Below, one piece after another: positions 16,388-25,504 of a stretch of DNA of 64,000 nt. The notes under the pieces were generated by a model that did not search any database, was not told where the DNA came from, and worked only from the letters and a program-made list of their open reading frames with translations. The translations under genes and the position numbers were made by a program. Numbering within the stretch: position 1 is the first letter of the stretch; every line of letters begins with the position of its first letter. Origin of the DNA: an uncultured bacterium (lineage in GTDB: Bacteria; Bacillota; Clostridia; Lachnospirales; Lachnospiraceae); the NCBI GenBank assembly GCA_945949875.1, contig CAMFGH010000002.1:1-64000 (forward strand), in the 5' to 3' direction.

Positions 16388-18073
16388 TCAGCCCTGTGCC
16401 ACACTCAAAAGCATCTCATTGGACTCATATCCAAAGATAACAAATCCGTTTTGATGATAAATCTCTTCTCCGGCGGAGAGAACCTTTGCATTCCTGTATT
16501 CCTGATATTCCTCTTCCGACAAAAGAAGAAATACTTTTCCATTTGCATAATCCGGTTCATAATATGCGCTCTCGGAAGACCATTTAAAGAAGGCAAATTC
16601 TTCCGGATCACTGATATTTGCCAACTGCAGAGCTCCATCTGATAGTTCCTGCATGATATTCCCGTTCCAGTAAGTAGCATATCCGAAGTCGTACCCCTGT
16701 TCTACCAGGAACTGTGCCGCCTCCCGCTTTTCCCTGTTTTTGTCCACGGTTATCATGGACAGCGACGTTTTGCCGGTTGCTACAATCAGACAGACTGCCA
16801 GCATAACCGCTACTACCCTTTTGTCAAAAGTAACAGATTCTTCTGTAAAATAGATCGCCGCAACAGGGATCACAAAAATCAGGGTAGTAATGTAATATCT
16901 TGGGACCAGCGTACTATTGGTAAATACAAATACAAAAGTGTTTAAAAAGAAACTGGAAGCCAGGAAGAATATCAAAAAACGGTGCTCCGGCTTTTTCGTT
17001 TTCCGGGTTCTTATTACCAGAAACATAATCAGCCCCACCAATGCAAAGGCGATCATGGTCACAATTCCCCGCAAGGATAATACGCTTTTTCCCGGAATAT
17101 ATCCAAACAACATCATAATCGAACCAAATGCATCCTGAATCCGTTCCAGAAGCACTCCCTGATAAACATCGATAAAATTGGTGCTTTCATAGGTTTGGAA
17201 AATATATGTTTTACTTACATAAGTAACATTGATACCATACCCGATTACACTGCATACCATGCCCAGCAGCGCTGTTTTGATATATGCTCCGCTTTTTCCG
17301 ATCCATAAAGCTTTCATATCTTTCCGGTCCATATGCAGTCTGAACTGGTGGAATGACTCCTCCCGCAAGGTATACCATACCGCAGCCAGGAAAAGCGGAC
17401 ACTGAAGGGCCAGCATGTAACGTACACCGGAAACGCCGCAAATAACAGATAACACCACGTAACACAGGATAGTGGCTACCCACATTTTGCTTTCCTTTGC
17501 GCTTTCCTTTGCGATTTTCTTTGCGCTTTCCTTTTCATTCCTGTCACCAGACATATCACTCTGCATGTTTCCGGAAATCCTCAGAAACATACCAACGATC
17601 AGAAAACAGATGATCACATGGGAAATATAAGTGTTTCCCATATGCATATGCAGCATCATGGTCTCAGAAAAAGGGAGAAGAAGTGCACATCCGCACCAAA
17701 CCTTCTTGTTTTCATCCACACTTAGAGGTTTACACATATAAAAATAAGATGCCAACATCAACGCATAAAAGATAACATTTGTTATTAATCGAATCAGATG
17801 CCAATTTGATAAAATCCGGAACAATGGCCCCATCACAAGCTGCGTATACAGGAAACGGAACTCCGTAGAATAGAACCAGTTCTTACTTGCAAAAATATGA
17901 CCTTCCTTTGCAAGAAGCCTGGAAAACATCATTTCCGCCGCCATATCCGAATCCAGCCAGTTTTCCAGATAAAATGCATTCAGAAATACCAGCATGAGAA
18001 ACAAAAGTCCCATTACCAGCCATGGAAGATATGATCTTTTTGCACCAATACCCTTTGTTTTATCAGAATTCAT
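16388..18073 (-). CDS. Polytopic GT-C-like membrane protein, unknown
   Basis: A 561-residue protein with about twelve helices. The first outside loop has ENWLDSDMAAEMMFSRLL followed by KNWFYSTEFRF, a layout like the acidic first loop of GT-C glycosyltransferases. The C-terminal 130 residues are soluble and mixed alpha/beta in look (YATYWNGNIMQEL, ANGKVFLLLSEEEY). GAGGAAAAAGAGC precedes the ATG. It lies between another membrane protein (84 bp upstream) and the SGNH gene. A transferase role is inferred from layout and context only. Confidence 0.65.
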   Translation of the reverse strand: MNSDKTKGIGAKRSYLPWLVMGLLFLMLVFLNAFYLENWLDSDMAAEMMFSRLLAKEGHIFASKNWFYSTEFRFLYTQLVMGPLFRILSNWHLIRLITNVIFYALMLASYFYMCKPLSVDENKKVWCGCALLLPFSETMMLHMHMGNTYISHVIICFLIVGMFLRISGNMQSDMSGDRNEKESAKKIAKESAKESKMWVATILCYVVLSVICGVSGVRYMLALQCPLFLAAVWYTLREESFHQFRLHMDRKDMKALWIGKSGAYIKTALLGMVCSVIGYGINVTYVSKTYIFQTYESTNFIDVYQGVLLERIQDAFGSIMMLFGYIPGKSVLSLRGIVTMIAFALVGLIMFLVIRTRKTKKPEHRFLIFFLASSFFLNTFVFVFTNSTLVPRYYITTLIFVIPVAAIYFTEESVTFDKRVVAVMLAVCLIVATGKTSLSMITVDKNREKREAAQFLVEQGYDFGYATYWNGNIMQELSDGALQLANISDPEEFAFFKWSSESAYYEPDYANGKVFLLLSEEEYQEYRNAKVLSAGEEIYHQNGFVIFGYESNEMLLSVAQG

Positions 18074-18108
18074 GCTCTTTTTCCTCTTCTACCACTCATG
18101 CCTTTTCT

Positions 18109-18177
18109 CAACAACTTACTTTTTCGCTACAACTCTTGCTCTTTTATTTGCAGCAGCTTACTTTTTCTCTACCACTC
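18109..18177. repeat. 27-bp duplication of a gene end including its stop codon
   Basis: 18151-18177 (the 3' end of the 508-residue membrane protein gene) is repeated at 18109-18135 with four differences. Both copies retain the TAA stop (VEKK-stop and VAKK-stop in the same relative frame). Confidence 0.75.
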
Positions 18178-19684
18178 CACTGATTCCCAGCAGATACCAG
18201 ATAAACACCACCGGCAGTACCAGCTTGTAATCAATAGGCTTATTACTTGCCATTGCGAACCACAATCCGTACCAGATTCCAAATCCAACCAAATATCGGA
18301 TTACCCTAATTTGTATTTTATTAAATCTAAAATTAATTTTCCAACTCATTCTGGCCATCGAAACCACAATACTGATCAACAGCATAACCGGAAGCACTAA
18401 AAGACTGTATCGATAATAATATTTTACCAGCCACGGGGCATGTTCCTGCATCCTGCCATAGTTCCATGCGGTCAGGGAAGTTCCTTCCCCGGACAGATTC
18501 CGTTCCACCGTAAAAGGAATCAGAATATAGTCCTTTATATCTTCCGCCAACATCAGAATTTCTTCTTTGGTACGGTCCATAAAGCACTGATATGCCATCT
18601 CCAGATAAAGGGATTTGGCTTTCTGATAGCCATATTTCTGCTCCATCACCGGTCCAAAAAAGCTTTCCAGTGCATCTTCTCTCTGGCAGATCTTGACTGC
18701 ATCCTCCAGACTGATGGCTTCTTTCACTTCATCACTCCAAAAATAATAATTGGTAGCAAAATTCGGCCATACAAATCTGCTCACCATAGAAGCCTGAAAG
18801 CTGTTCTGTATGCGATCTTCCTGTGGCACATATGTCACACGGTTTACAGTAAACACCGCTATTTCCACCAAAAAGAACACCAGCCACAGTTTTTTCCACT
18901 GTCGCCTGCACTGTTCCCTGCTTTGTTCTTTACTCTGCTCCTTACCCTGTTCTTCCCTCTGATTCTCTCCAGAAGCCATCACAGATTCCCTGGTTTCTTT
19001 TTTTATGAAGAGAAGGGAAAGGGCACATAACAGAAACAAACCACAGATCCAGAACAGATCTACTCTGATGAGACCTGCTGCCATAAGCCCCAGACTCATA
19101 CATAGAATATCTTTCTTCCCATCTGTCTGCGCTGTATTTTTTTTCTGCTCTGTATTTTTCTCCCGATCCATCCGACTGGCAGGTTCTTCGATTTCTTTGT
19201 CCGCAGGATTTCCCTGCCTGACAAGCCGCAGAAATCCACCCAGCATCACTTCTACCGCCGAAAGGCCAAGGGACCAGGGAAGGACCGCCAGATGCATTTG
19301 CAAAAGAAAAGGTACCGTCAAAAGATAGGCTGTGCAGACTGCCTTTTTCCAGCCATTTTCCATCCAGACACCCAGAAAATACCAGGTAGCCGCTGCAAAA
19401 CAGACCAGCTGGAGAACGGAAATAAAAGCAGAAAAAGGAATCGTTGTAATTCCATTTGCATACACAGCATGTGCTCCACCCGACAGGATGTGACATAACC
19501 AGAGCAAAGCAGAATACAGGATTCCTGTATATCCATCAGAAACCAGCTGTTCACCCAGTCCGAATAACCGGATACTTTCCATGAACTGCTGCGTTTTTCC
19601 GATGTTCAAAACGATATAAGCTCCTCCCATAAGAATCTGAATTCCCATGAGAAACAAAAGTGTATATTGTAATAGTTTCTTCAT
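18158..19684 (-). CDS. Polytopic membrane protein with charged central loop, GT-C-like
   Basis: A 508-residue protein with roughly ten helices. An early loop has GLGEQLVSDGYTGILYSALL. The cytoplasmic middle is unusually rich in Lys, Glu, Gln and Ser (for example KEQSKEQSREQCRRQ) with short repeats in the DNA, and looks disordered. Start at 19684 because ATGA overlaps the stop of the upstream GT2 gene, a classic coupled start; the ORF could extend three codons further. The coupling suggests it uses the lipid-linked sugar made by that GT2. Confidence 0.7.
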   Translation of the reverse strand: MKKLLQYTLLFLMGIQILMGGAYIVLNIGKTQQFMESIRLFGLGEQLVSDGYTGILYSALLWLCHILSGGAHAVYANGITTIPFSAFISVLQLVCFAAATWYFLGVWMENGWKKAVCTAYLLTVPFLLQMHLAVLPWSLGLSAVEVMLGGFLRLVRQGNPADKEIEEPASRMDREKNTEQKKNTAQTDGKKDILCMSLGLMAAGLIRVDLFWICGLFLLCALSLLFIKKETRESVMASGENQREEQGKEQSKEQSREQCRRQWKKLWLVFFLVEIAVFTVNRVTYVPQEDRIQNSFQASMVSRFVWPNFATNYYFWSDEVKEAISLEDAVKICQREDALESFFGPVMEQKYGYQKAKSLYLEMAYQCFMDRTKEEILMLAEDIKDYILIPFTVERNLSGEGTSLTAWNYGRMQEHAPWLVKYYYRYSLLVLPVMLLISIVVSMARMSWKINFRFNKIQIRVIRYLVGFGIWYGLWFAMASNKPIDYKLVLPVVFIWYLLGISGVVEKK

Positions 19685-20622
19685 GACTTGCATTCTTGTC
19701 CTACAACCTCACGAACAACATACTGTGGTGCGTTATTCAGACTGATATAAATACGCCCCAGGTATTCCCCGATCAGTCCCAGCATCAGCATCAACATGCC
19801 GCCGATAAATACCAGTGCTGCCATGGTGGAACTCCATCCCATTGGCACTGCAGGATTGACCAGTTTCTTAATGATAGTATATATTCCGTATAGAAAGCCC
19901 ACCACTGCACAGAATCCACCGCAGGCTGTGGCAACACGAAGAGGTTTAATGGAAAATGCGGTAAATCCATTCAGCCACAATCCAAGCAGTTTACCGAACG
20001 TATATCCGGAAGTTCCGATTTCCCGTTCTCTATGATTGACAACCACATTGGTTACATTTTTCGTGGTACGAAGTACCAGACCGATTACATAGGGATAAGA
20101 ATTCTGATAGCGGAGCATCTCATCCACTACAAACTTTCTGGCTGCGAAATAGCTGGAAACATATAACTCCCTGGGTTTTCCCAGCATAAATCTGGTCATG
20201 ATCTCATTGACCTTACTGCCGAAATTGCGGAAAGCGGAATGTTTCTTATGCTCATACTTGGCATAAACCACATCATATCCCTCTTCGATCTTGTCCAGGA
20301 GTTTTCCTACTTCATTGGCCGGAGTTTGTCCGTCATCATCCAGACAAACCGTAATATCCCCGCTGCAATAGTGGAAACCGGCCATCAGTGCAGCATGCTG
20401 TCCAAAATTCTTTGCCAGATTCACACCGATTATATTTTCATTTTCTGCTGTTATTTCCCGGATCACGTCAAAGGTACCATCTTCCGGAAAATCATTTACC
20501 AAAATCACCTCGTAGGAATATTTTTCCTGAAAAGATGCCATGGTTTCTTTGATTTCCTGAATGACTCCTTCAATCGTCAACGCGGATTTATAGCAAGGAA
20601 TCACAAAACTTACTTTCTTCAT
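19681..20622 (-). CDS. Family 2 glycosyltransferase, polyprenyl-phosphate sugar synthase type (GtrB/ArnC-like)
   Basis: A 313-residue protein: cytoplasmic GT-A domain then two C-terminal helices (about 230-255 and 265-290). Motifs are SFVIPCYKS at the start, LVNDFPEDGT, and the metal site CLDDDGQTP. This architecture transfers a sugar from a nucleotide donor onto undecaprenyl phosphate. AGGAGG lies upstream. It overlaps the downstream GT-C-like membrane protein by 4 bp, the usual synthase-plus-transferase pairing. The sugar is unknown; the upstream WecE and acetyltransferase genes could supply dTDP-Fuc4NAc. Confidence 0.88.
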   Translation of the reverse strand: MKKVSFVIPCYKSALTIEGVIQEIKETMASFQEKYSYEVILVNDFPEDGTFDVIREITAENENIIGVNLAKNFGQHAALMAGFHYCSGDITVCLDDDGQTPANEVGKLLDKIEEGYDVVYAKYEHKKHSAFRNFGSKVNEIMTRFMLGKPRELYVSSYFAARKFVVDEMLRYQNSYPYVIGLVLRTTKNVTNVVVNHREREIGTSGYTFGKLLGLWLNGFTAFSIKPLRVATACGGFCAVVGFLYGIYTIIKKLVNPAVPMGWSSTMAALVFIGGMLMLMLGLIGEYLGRIYISLNNAPQYVVREVVGQECKS

Positions 20623-20641
20623 ATGCCGGACTTTCCTCCTG

Positions 20642-21172
20642 TTACTTTGTGTGCTGCGGGTTCAAAAGTCCCATCAGAACAATATCCCGGTATACACCGT
20701 CAATACATACTTCATCCTTCAAAAGTGCTTCCCTCTGAAAACCTGCTTTTTCATAGCTGCGAAGAGCCGCCTGATTTTCCGCAAAAGCACGCAATATGAT
20801 CTTATGCCAGTTTTCTACACGAAAACCATAATCACAGGCCAGCCTGCAGACTTCCGATCCGATTCCTTTCCCTACTGCATCATCTTCGCCGATAAAAATA
20901 CCATATTCTGCCTTATGATGCCGGGCGCTGATATCCCGAAAATAAACACTTCCGATGGGTCTTTCCGTATCCATCTCACAGATGATAAACTGAATCGCCT
21001 TCCCGGTATCGATCATGGTATCAAACCAGTGTAAATGGCCTTCCGGAGTAAACAGGTCCTGATATATAAAGTTGTATCTGACTCTTGGATTGTTACGCCA
21101 CTTCACGATCAGGTCCGTATCCTCCCTGGTCATAAAGCGTAGCTTAATCTTTTCGCCTTTTATCCATTCCAT
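20642..21172 (-). CDS. GNAT N-acetyltransferase (PseH- or WecD-like)
   Basis: A 176-residue acetyl-CoA-dependent enzyme of the RimJ/PseH type. It starts with KLRFMTREDTDLIVKWRNN, has YQDLF and HLHWFD, as in PseH-like sugar acetyltransferases, then the acetyl-CoA loop GKGIGSEV and NQAALRSYEKAGF. It is 14 bp downstream of the WecE-like aminotransferase, so it most simply N-acetylates that enzyme's amino-sugar product (dTDP-Fuc4N). An alternative is the PseH step of the pseudaminic pathway, whose other genes are scattered through the window and for which no other acetyltransferase is seen here. Confidence 0.8.
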   Translation of the reverse strand: MEWIKGEKIKLRFMTREDTDLIVKWRNNPRVRYNFIYQDLFTPEGHLHWFDTMIDTGKAIQFIICEMDTERPIGSVYFRDISARHHKAEYGIFIGEDDAVGKGIGSEVCRLACDYGFRVENWHKIILRAFAENQAALRSYEKAGFQREALLKDEVCIDGVYRDIVLMGLLNPQHTK

Positions 21173-21186
21173 ATAGTTTCTTCTCT

Positions 21187-22314
21187 CTACGCATAAAATT
21201 CCTTCACACAGTCACAGATATAAGATACCTGTTCCGGTTTCAGACCATAGTAAAGTGGCAGACGTGCCAGTCTTTCGCTCTCTTTTGTAGTATAAACATC
21301 CTCTCCGTGGAAACGTCCGAATTTCTGTCCCGCCGGAGCAGTATGAAGCGGAATATAATGGAATACAGACAGAATATCCTTTTCCTTCAGGAAACTGATC
21401 AGTGCTGTTCTCTCCTCCAGATCCTTTGCTTTGATATAGAACATGTGGGCATTATGGGTACATTCTTCCGGCACCACCGGAACTTCTATTTTTCCGGCCT
21501 CCGCAAGAGGCTTTAATGTTTCATAATACTGATTCCAGCTTCTCATACGATCATCGAATATCACATCCGCCATCTCCAGCTGGGCATACAGATAAGCCGC
21601 ATTCATGTCACTTGGCAGGTAAGAGGAACCATAATTAACCCAGGTATATTTATCGATCTGTCCCCGGAAGAACCTGCTTCGGTTGGTTCCTTTTTCACGG
21701 ATGATCTCTGCATCTTCGATCTTGTCTTCCTTCTGGATCAGCAGTGCGCCACCCTCACCCATGCTGTAATTCTTGGTTTCATGAAAACTGTAGCAGCCAA
21801 ATTCGCCAATGGTTCCCAGCTGTTTTCCTTTGTAGGTAGACAGGATACCCTGGGCAGCATCCTCGATCACCATCAGATTATGACGTTTTGCAATATCCAT
21901 AATGGTATCCATCTCACAGGAAACCCCTGCATAATGCACGGGAACGATAGCTTTTGTCTTTTCTGTGATGGCTTCTTCGATCTTTGTTTCATCGATATTC
22001 ATGGTGTCCGGTCTGATGTCCACAAATACCACAGTTGCACCACGAAGTACAAAAGCATCCGCTGTAGACACAAAGGTATAAGCAGGCATGATCACTTCGT
22101 CTCCCGGCTGGATATCTGCCAGAAGAGCAGCCAGTTCTGTGGCATGAGTACAGGATGTGGTCAAAAGGCACTTTGGTGTACCGGTCTTTTTTTCAATCCA
22201 TTCATTACATTTTTTGGTAAATTCTCCATCACCGCAGATCTTCTGATTTTCTACTGCCTGCTTTATATACTCCATTTCTTTACCGGTATAGGGTGGGACA
22301 TTAAATCGAATCAT
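21187..22314 (-). CDS. wecE: dTDP-4-amino-4,6-dideoxygalactose transaminase
   Basis: A 375-residue PLP-dependent DegT/DnrJ/EryC1 aminotransferase. It starts IRFNVPPYTGKEMEYI with the WecE-type segments TTSCTHATELAAL, PAYTFVSTADAFVLRG and EDAAQG; the PLP lysine lies in SFHETKNYSMGEGG. WecE converts dTDP-4-keto-6-deoxyglucose (the RfbB product) to dTDP-4-amino-4,6-dideoxygalactose. The start has AAAGGAG upstream. The neighbouring acetyltransferase would complete dTDP-Fuc4NAc. Substrate assignment within this family from sequence alone carries some risk. Confidence 0.88.
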   Translation of the reverse strand: MIRFNVPPYTGKEMEYIKQAVENQKICGDGEFTKKCNEWIEKKTGTPKCLLTTSCTHATELAALLADIQPGDEVIMPAYTFVSTADAFVLRGATVVFVDIRPDTMNIDETKIEEAITEKTKAIVPVHYAGVSCEMDTIMDIAKRHNLMVIEDAAQGILSTYKGKQLGTIGEFGCYSFHETKNYSMGEGGALLIQKEDKIEDAEIIREKGTNRSRFFRGQIDKYTWVNYGSSYLPSDMNAAYLYAQLEMADVIFDDRMRSWNQYYETLKPLAEAGKIEVPVVPEECTHNAHMFYIKAKDLEERTALISFLKEKDILSVFHYIPLHTAPAGQKFGRFHGEDVYTTKESERLARLPLYYGLKPEQVSYICDCVKEFYA

Positions 22315-22434
22315 CTTGTTTTCTCCTTTATCTCTTATCTCTTCTCTAAATAAGTTCTTCTTTATTATTTCTCTTAACCATTCAGAACCCCATTCGCAAA
22401 ACCCAGCTTCACAGCTTTCCCTTTGCTCATGTGT

Positions 22435-24348
22435 TTATCGATACACTGCGAATTTCGCATTACCGAAATCCCGTTTGTAATCGTATTTCTCCATAAATTC
22501 TGTGATCAATATCAATTTTCGGTCTGTCATATAGGCCGCTTTTTCCGGCTCAGTCAGTTCTGCATCTGTCATTCCCTGTTCATCACTGCGAAGGAAAGCA
22601 TCCAGTCCTGCGCCGAGGATGATGACTGGCCTAGCTGCCTGCATACTTTCATCCTGTGAACCTGCATCCTGCGAACCTGCATTCTGCACACCAGCTTCCT
22701 GCGCACTTTCTGCTATACTGCGCTCCATACCCTCCATATCTGCCACCATGATGTCGTATCCATAAGACCTGAGATCCGGCCAGGTCGTAGAAATGGCAGA
22801 AGGCATATCCAGGAAATAAGAAGTGGCAGGAATCTGCCCATATAAAATAAGTCCTTTTTCGGTCAGCTGCTCCTGCTCCATATAAGCAGTCAGCTCTTCA
22901 ATGGAAACCGCCAGCTCCTGATTGGTTACCATTCCTTTCAGTATAGCATTATTTTCTATCTTTGTATCCCTTTTTTGCCCACTCATTCCGTCACGGAAGG
23001 TAAATACTGCACCAAACAGCAGACACTGCAGGCACATTACTGCCAGAAACATTCCCAGCATGGCCTTCGCCGGGTAGAGTGCGAAAATGAAGCTTCCGGC
23101 AGACATTTCCCGGTACATCCAGGTATTTTGGAACAGCACCCAGAGCATATAGAAAGTATATCCAAATACCAGAAACATATTGTTCATATTGGGATACAGG
23201 TGATTATTACTTCCCAGCGGCGTAACCCCCAGAAGTACAAGAACCATCAGGGAAAGAAGCTTCTGGTTTCTGGTACATTTCTTTGAAAAGAGTGCGAAAA
23301 GTGCAATCAAAATGGTCAAGATCAAAAAAACCGCAACCCACTGGAACATGCTCTCATAGGTATAATATTTCACATTAAAGACGCCCAGGCTGTACCACCA
23401 CCGGAAAAGAACTGCGATTCCTGCCAGAAAAGCCACTGCACCTATGATGCGCACCCATCCGGGTATATCCCCCTCTTCGTCTTTGGTGATTCCCATATAA
23501 ATCCGGTAACCTGCCACGGAAATCAAAGTCCCCACCAGCACCAGCGCCAGCATGCAGATAAGCCACCTGGAACTGGCTTTATAGTCCAGCAAAACCGTTA
23601 TGACCATGGAGTACAGACTGTAGTCCGATGCATCCGATGGCATATTCAGCAGTTTTATGATTCCATCCATATATTGGTTCAGGCCATACTTTACACTGAT
23701 TCCGATCAAAATGATCCCTATGCCGGCAAAAAAACCAAGTATACAGATTCCTGTTTCCTGCAGCACATCCTTCAGACGTTTATGCATCAGCATTCCATAA
23801 TACCAGACTGCAAGGATCAGGGCTGCTTCTGCCAGATTCGGAAACCGGACCAGCACATTCATGCCCAGCAGCACGCCCGCTCCGAATAAAAAAATCCTTT
23901 TTTCCCGGACCAGCCCCAGGTACAGACAGATGACTGCCAGGTTGAAAAAGAAGTAAGTCATATAATTATATAAAATCGTAGTCGGGCACCAGCATAGACT
24001 AACGGATAAAAGTTCTGCCAGAAAAGCAATCCCCATGGGAAGCTTGACGATTTTTGTATAAAACCAGTACATTGCCACCGCAATCACGCTGATAAACAAA
24101 GCAGAATAGGCATTCAGCCCCATCATGGTATTTCCGCCGGGAAGTCCGGATAAAAACTGTCCCATCACATTGGCCAGATAGGTAGAAAAGAACCACATAC
24201 TGTTTATTTTGTCTGAAAAGCGGTAGTTGCCCGCACTGTAGGCACTGTCTGTCAGTTCCACTCCAAGCCATATATGTCTGAGAGGATAAACCGCCAGCAG
24301 AAGAAGGAGAATCCAGAAACATACTTTATGCAATTTTTCTTTCTGCAT
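22435..24348 (-). CDS. Large polytopic membrane protein, GT-C-like, unknown
   Basis: A 637-residue protein with about twelve helices. The first outside loop reads VELTDSAYSAGNYRFSD, an acidic first-loop pattern similar to other GT-C-like proteins here. The C-terminal 170 residues are soluble and include a short low-complexity stretch with repeated AGSQ (DNA repeats at about 22660-22710). GGAGG lies 8 nt ahead of the ATG. It follows the acyltransferase gene closely and precedes wecE by 120 bp. Function not recognised. Confidence 0.65.
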   Translation of the reverse strand: MQKEKLHKVCFWILLLLLAVYPLRHIWLGVELTDSAYSAGNYRFSDKINSMWFFSTYLANVMGQFLSGLPGGNTMMGLNAYSALFISVIAVAMYWFYTKIVKLPMGIAFLAELLSVSLCWCPTTILYNYMTYFFFNLAVICLYLGLVREKRIFLFGAGVLLGMNVLVRFPNLAEAALILAVWYYGMLMHKRLKDVLQETGICILGFFAGIGIILIGISVKYGLNQYMDGIIKLLNMPSDASDYSLYSMVITVLLDYKASSRWLICMLALVLVGTLISVAGYRIYMGITKDEEGDIPGWVRIIGAVAFLAGIAVLFRWWYSLGVFNVKYYTYESMFQWVAVFLILTILIALFALFSKKCTRNQKLLSLMVLVLLGVTPLGSNNHLYPNMNNMFLVFGYTFYMLWVLFQNTWMYREMSAGSFIFALYPAKAMLGMFLAVMCLQCLLFGAVFTFRDGMSGQKRDTKIENNAILKGMVTNQELAVSIEELTAYMEQEQLTEKGLILYGQIPATSYFLDMPSAISTTWPDLRSYGYDIMVADMEGMERSIAESAQEAGVQNAGSQDAGSQDESMQAARPVIILGAGLDAFLRSDEQGMTDAELTEPEKAAYMTDRKLILITEFMEKYDYKRDFGNAKFAVYR

Positions 24349-24364
24349 GTCTTTTACCTCCCAC

Positions 24365-25501
24365 CTATGCTTTCAACCTGTCATCCACCTTCTGCAAAAA
24401 CAGATCCAATTTACTTCCGGTTAAGAATTTCCCCACCAGACGGAAGATAAGACTTCTGATAAAGTCAACCGCCAGTCCGATTCCCATCACGATGAGTATT
24501 GCCAAAATCCAGTGGCCAAGCAGGGATAGCGCAGAACTGCACTTTCCGGCTCCCAGCCATTTTGGCCATTCATAGCGGATATTCACATGTTCATGAAGCA
24601 GATACACGCCAAAGGTATAGGGTGCAATAGCACATACGATACGGGAAAGACCCTGGGAATGGATTTTCACATAATAAAACGTGTAAAAAAGTGCCACCGC
24701 AGAACCGATCGTAAGCAAATGATTATATCCATAAGCGGATTCTATAAAATTCTGGAACTGGCCCGTCTTCAGGTACGCCAACCGAATCAGCATGGTCCAG
24801 ACAAATATGAAAACACCTCCCAGCAGGAAGATAAATCCACTCTTTTTTCCCAGTTTTTCAAAGAAAGAGATTCCGTACAATCTGATATAAGCAGCAATCA
24901 GATAAACCACCATGAACCAATAGGCATCATAGCCCAGATTGTCCAGTTCCAGACGAACCGGAATCAGTGTTTTACTGAGAGACTCCATAATCAGCAGAAT
25001 CACAATTGCCATCTGCAGCTGCTGCTTTTTCATGGCATGGACAGCCACATTCAATACCGGTGTAAACAAAAACATCAGTACATATGCAGACACAAACCAA
25101 TAGTGAAGCATATTGGTAGGGAAGATATATAATAAAATATTCCAAAAAGTTAAATCCTGAATTGACAAAACACCTGTCAAGATAAGTACAACCGGAATCA
25201 GGCAGGTATAAAACATTACCTGCAGCACCAGGGAAATGACACGCTTGCAGCGAAATCCCGTTTCCACCAGGAAATATCCACTGATCAGAACATACACATC
25301 CACTGCCATAATGGAAAAGCTTTCCAGAAACCAAGCCAGATATCCTTGTCCATTTAGCGGGCCGGTCAGGGATGGAAGCAGTTCGCCCTTTGCCAGGAAA
25401 TGAAGGGACACCACCATCATCATAGCAAGAATACGCAGCAGTTCTATGTTTGCCATACGTTTTTTATGCGGTTGTAAAGCGGCGTTTTTTTCTCCTGTCA
25501 T
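24365..25501 (-). CDS. Acyltransferase-3 family membrane O-acyltransferase
   Basis: A 378-residue integral membrane protein of the OafA/WecH type, with about ten helices. It shows the family opening ANIELLRILAMMMVVSLHFL with the conserved Arg and catalytic His, and later GVYLLHEHVNIR near the last helices. It probably acetylates or otherwise acylates a sugar or lipid-linked glycan. The start at 25501 is backed by GAGGAGA; the later Met in the family position (25456) has no ribosome-binding site. It begins 3 bp after the GtrB-like gene, so it is likely coupled. The SGNH genes of the locus are natural partners. Confidence 0.88.
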   Translation of the reverse strand: MTGEKNAALQPHKKRMANIELLRILAMMMVVSLHFLAKGELLPSLTGPLNGQGYLAWFLESFSIMAVDVYVLISGYFLVETGFRCKRVISLVLQVMFYTCLIPVVLILTGVLSIQDLTFWNILLYIFPTNMLHYWFVSAYVLMFLFTPVLNVAVHAMKKQQLQMAIVILLIMESLSKTLIPVRLELDNLGYDAYWFMVVYLIAAYIRLYGISFFEKLGKKSGFIFLLGGVFIFVWTMLIRLAYLKTGQFQNFIESAYGYNHLLTIGSAVALFYTFYYVKIHSQGLSRIVCAIAPYTFGVYLLHEHVNIRYEWPKWLGAGKCSSALSLLGHWILAILIVMGIGLAVDFIRSLIFRLVGKFLTGSKLDLFLQKVDDRLKA

Positions 25502-25504
25502 ATG

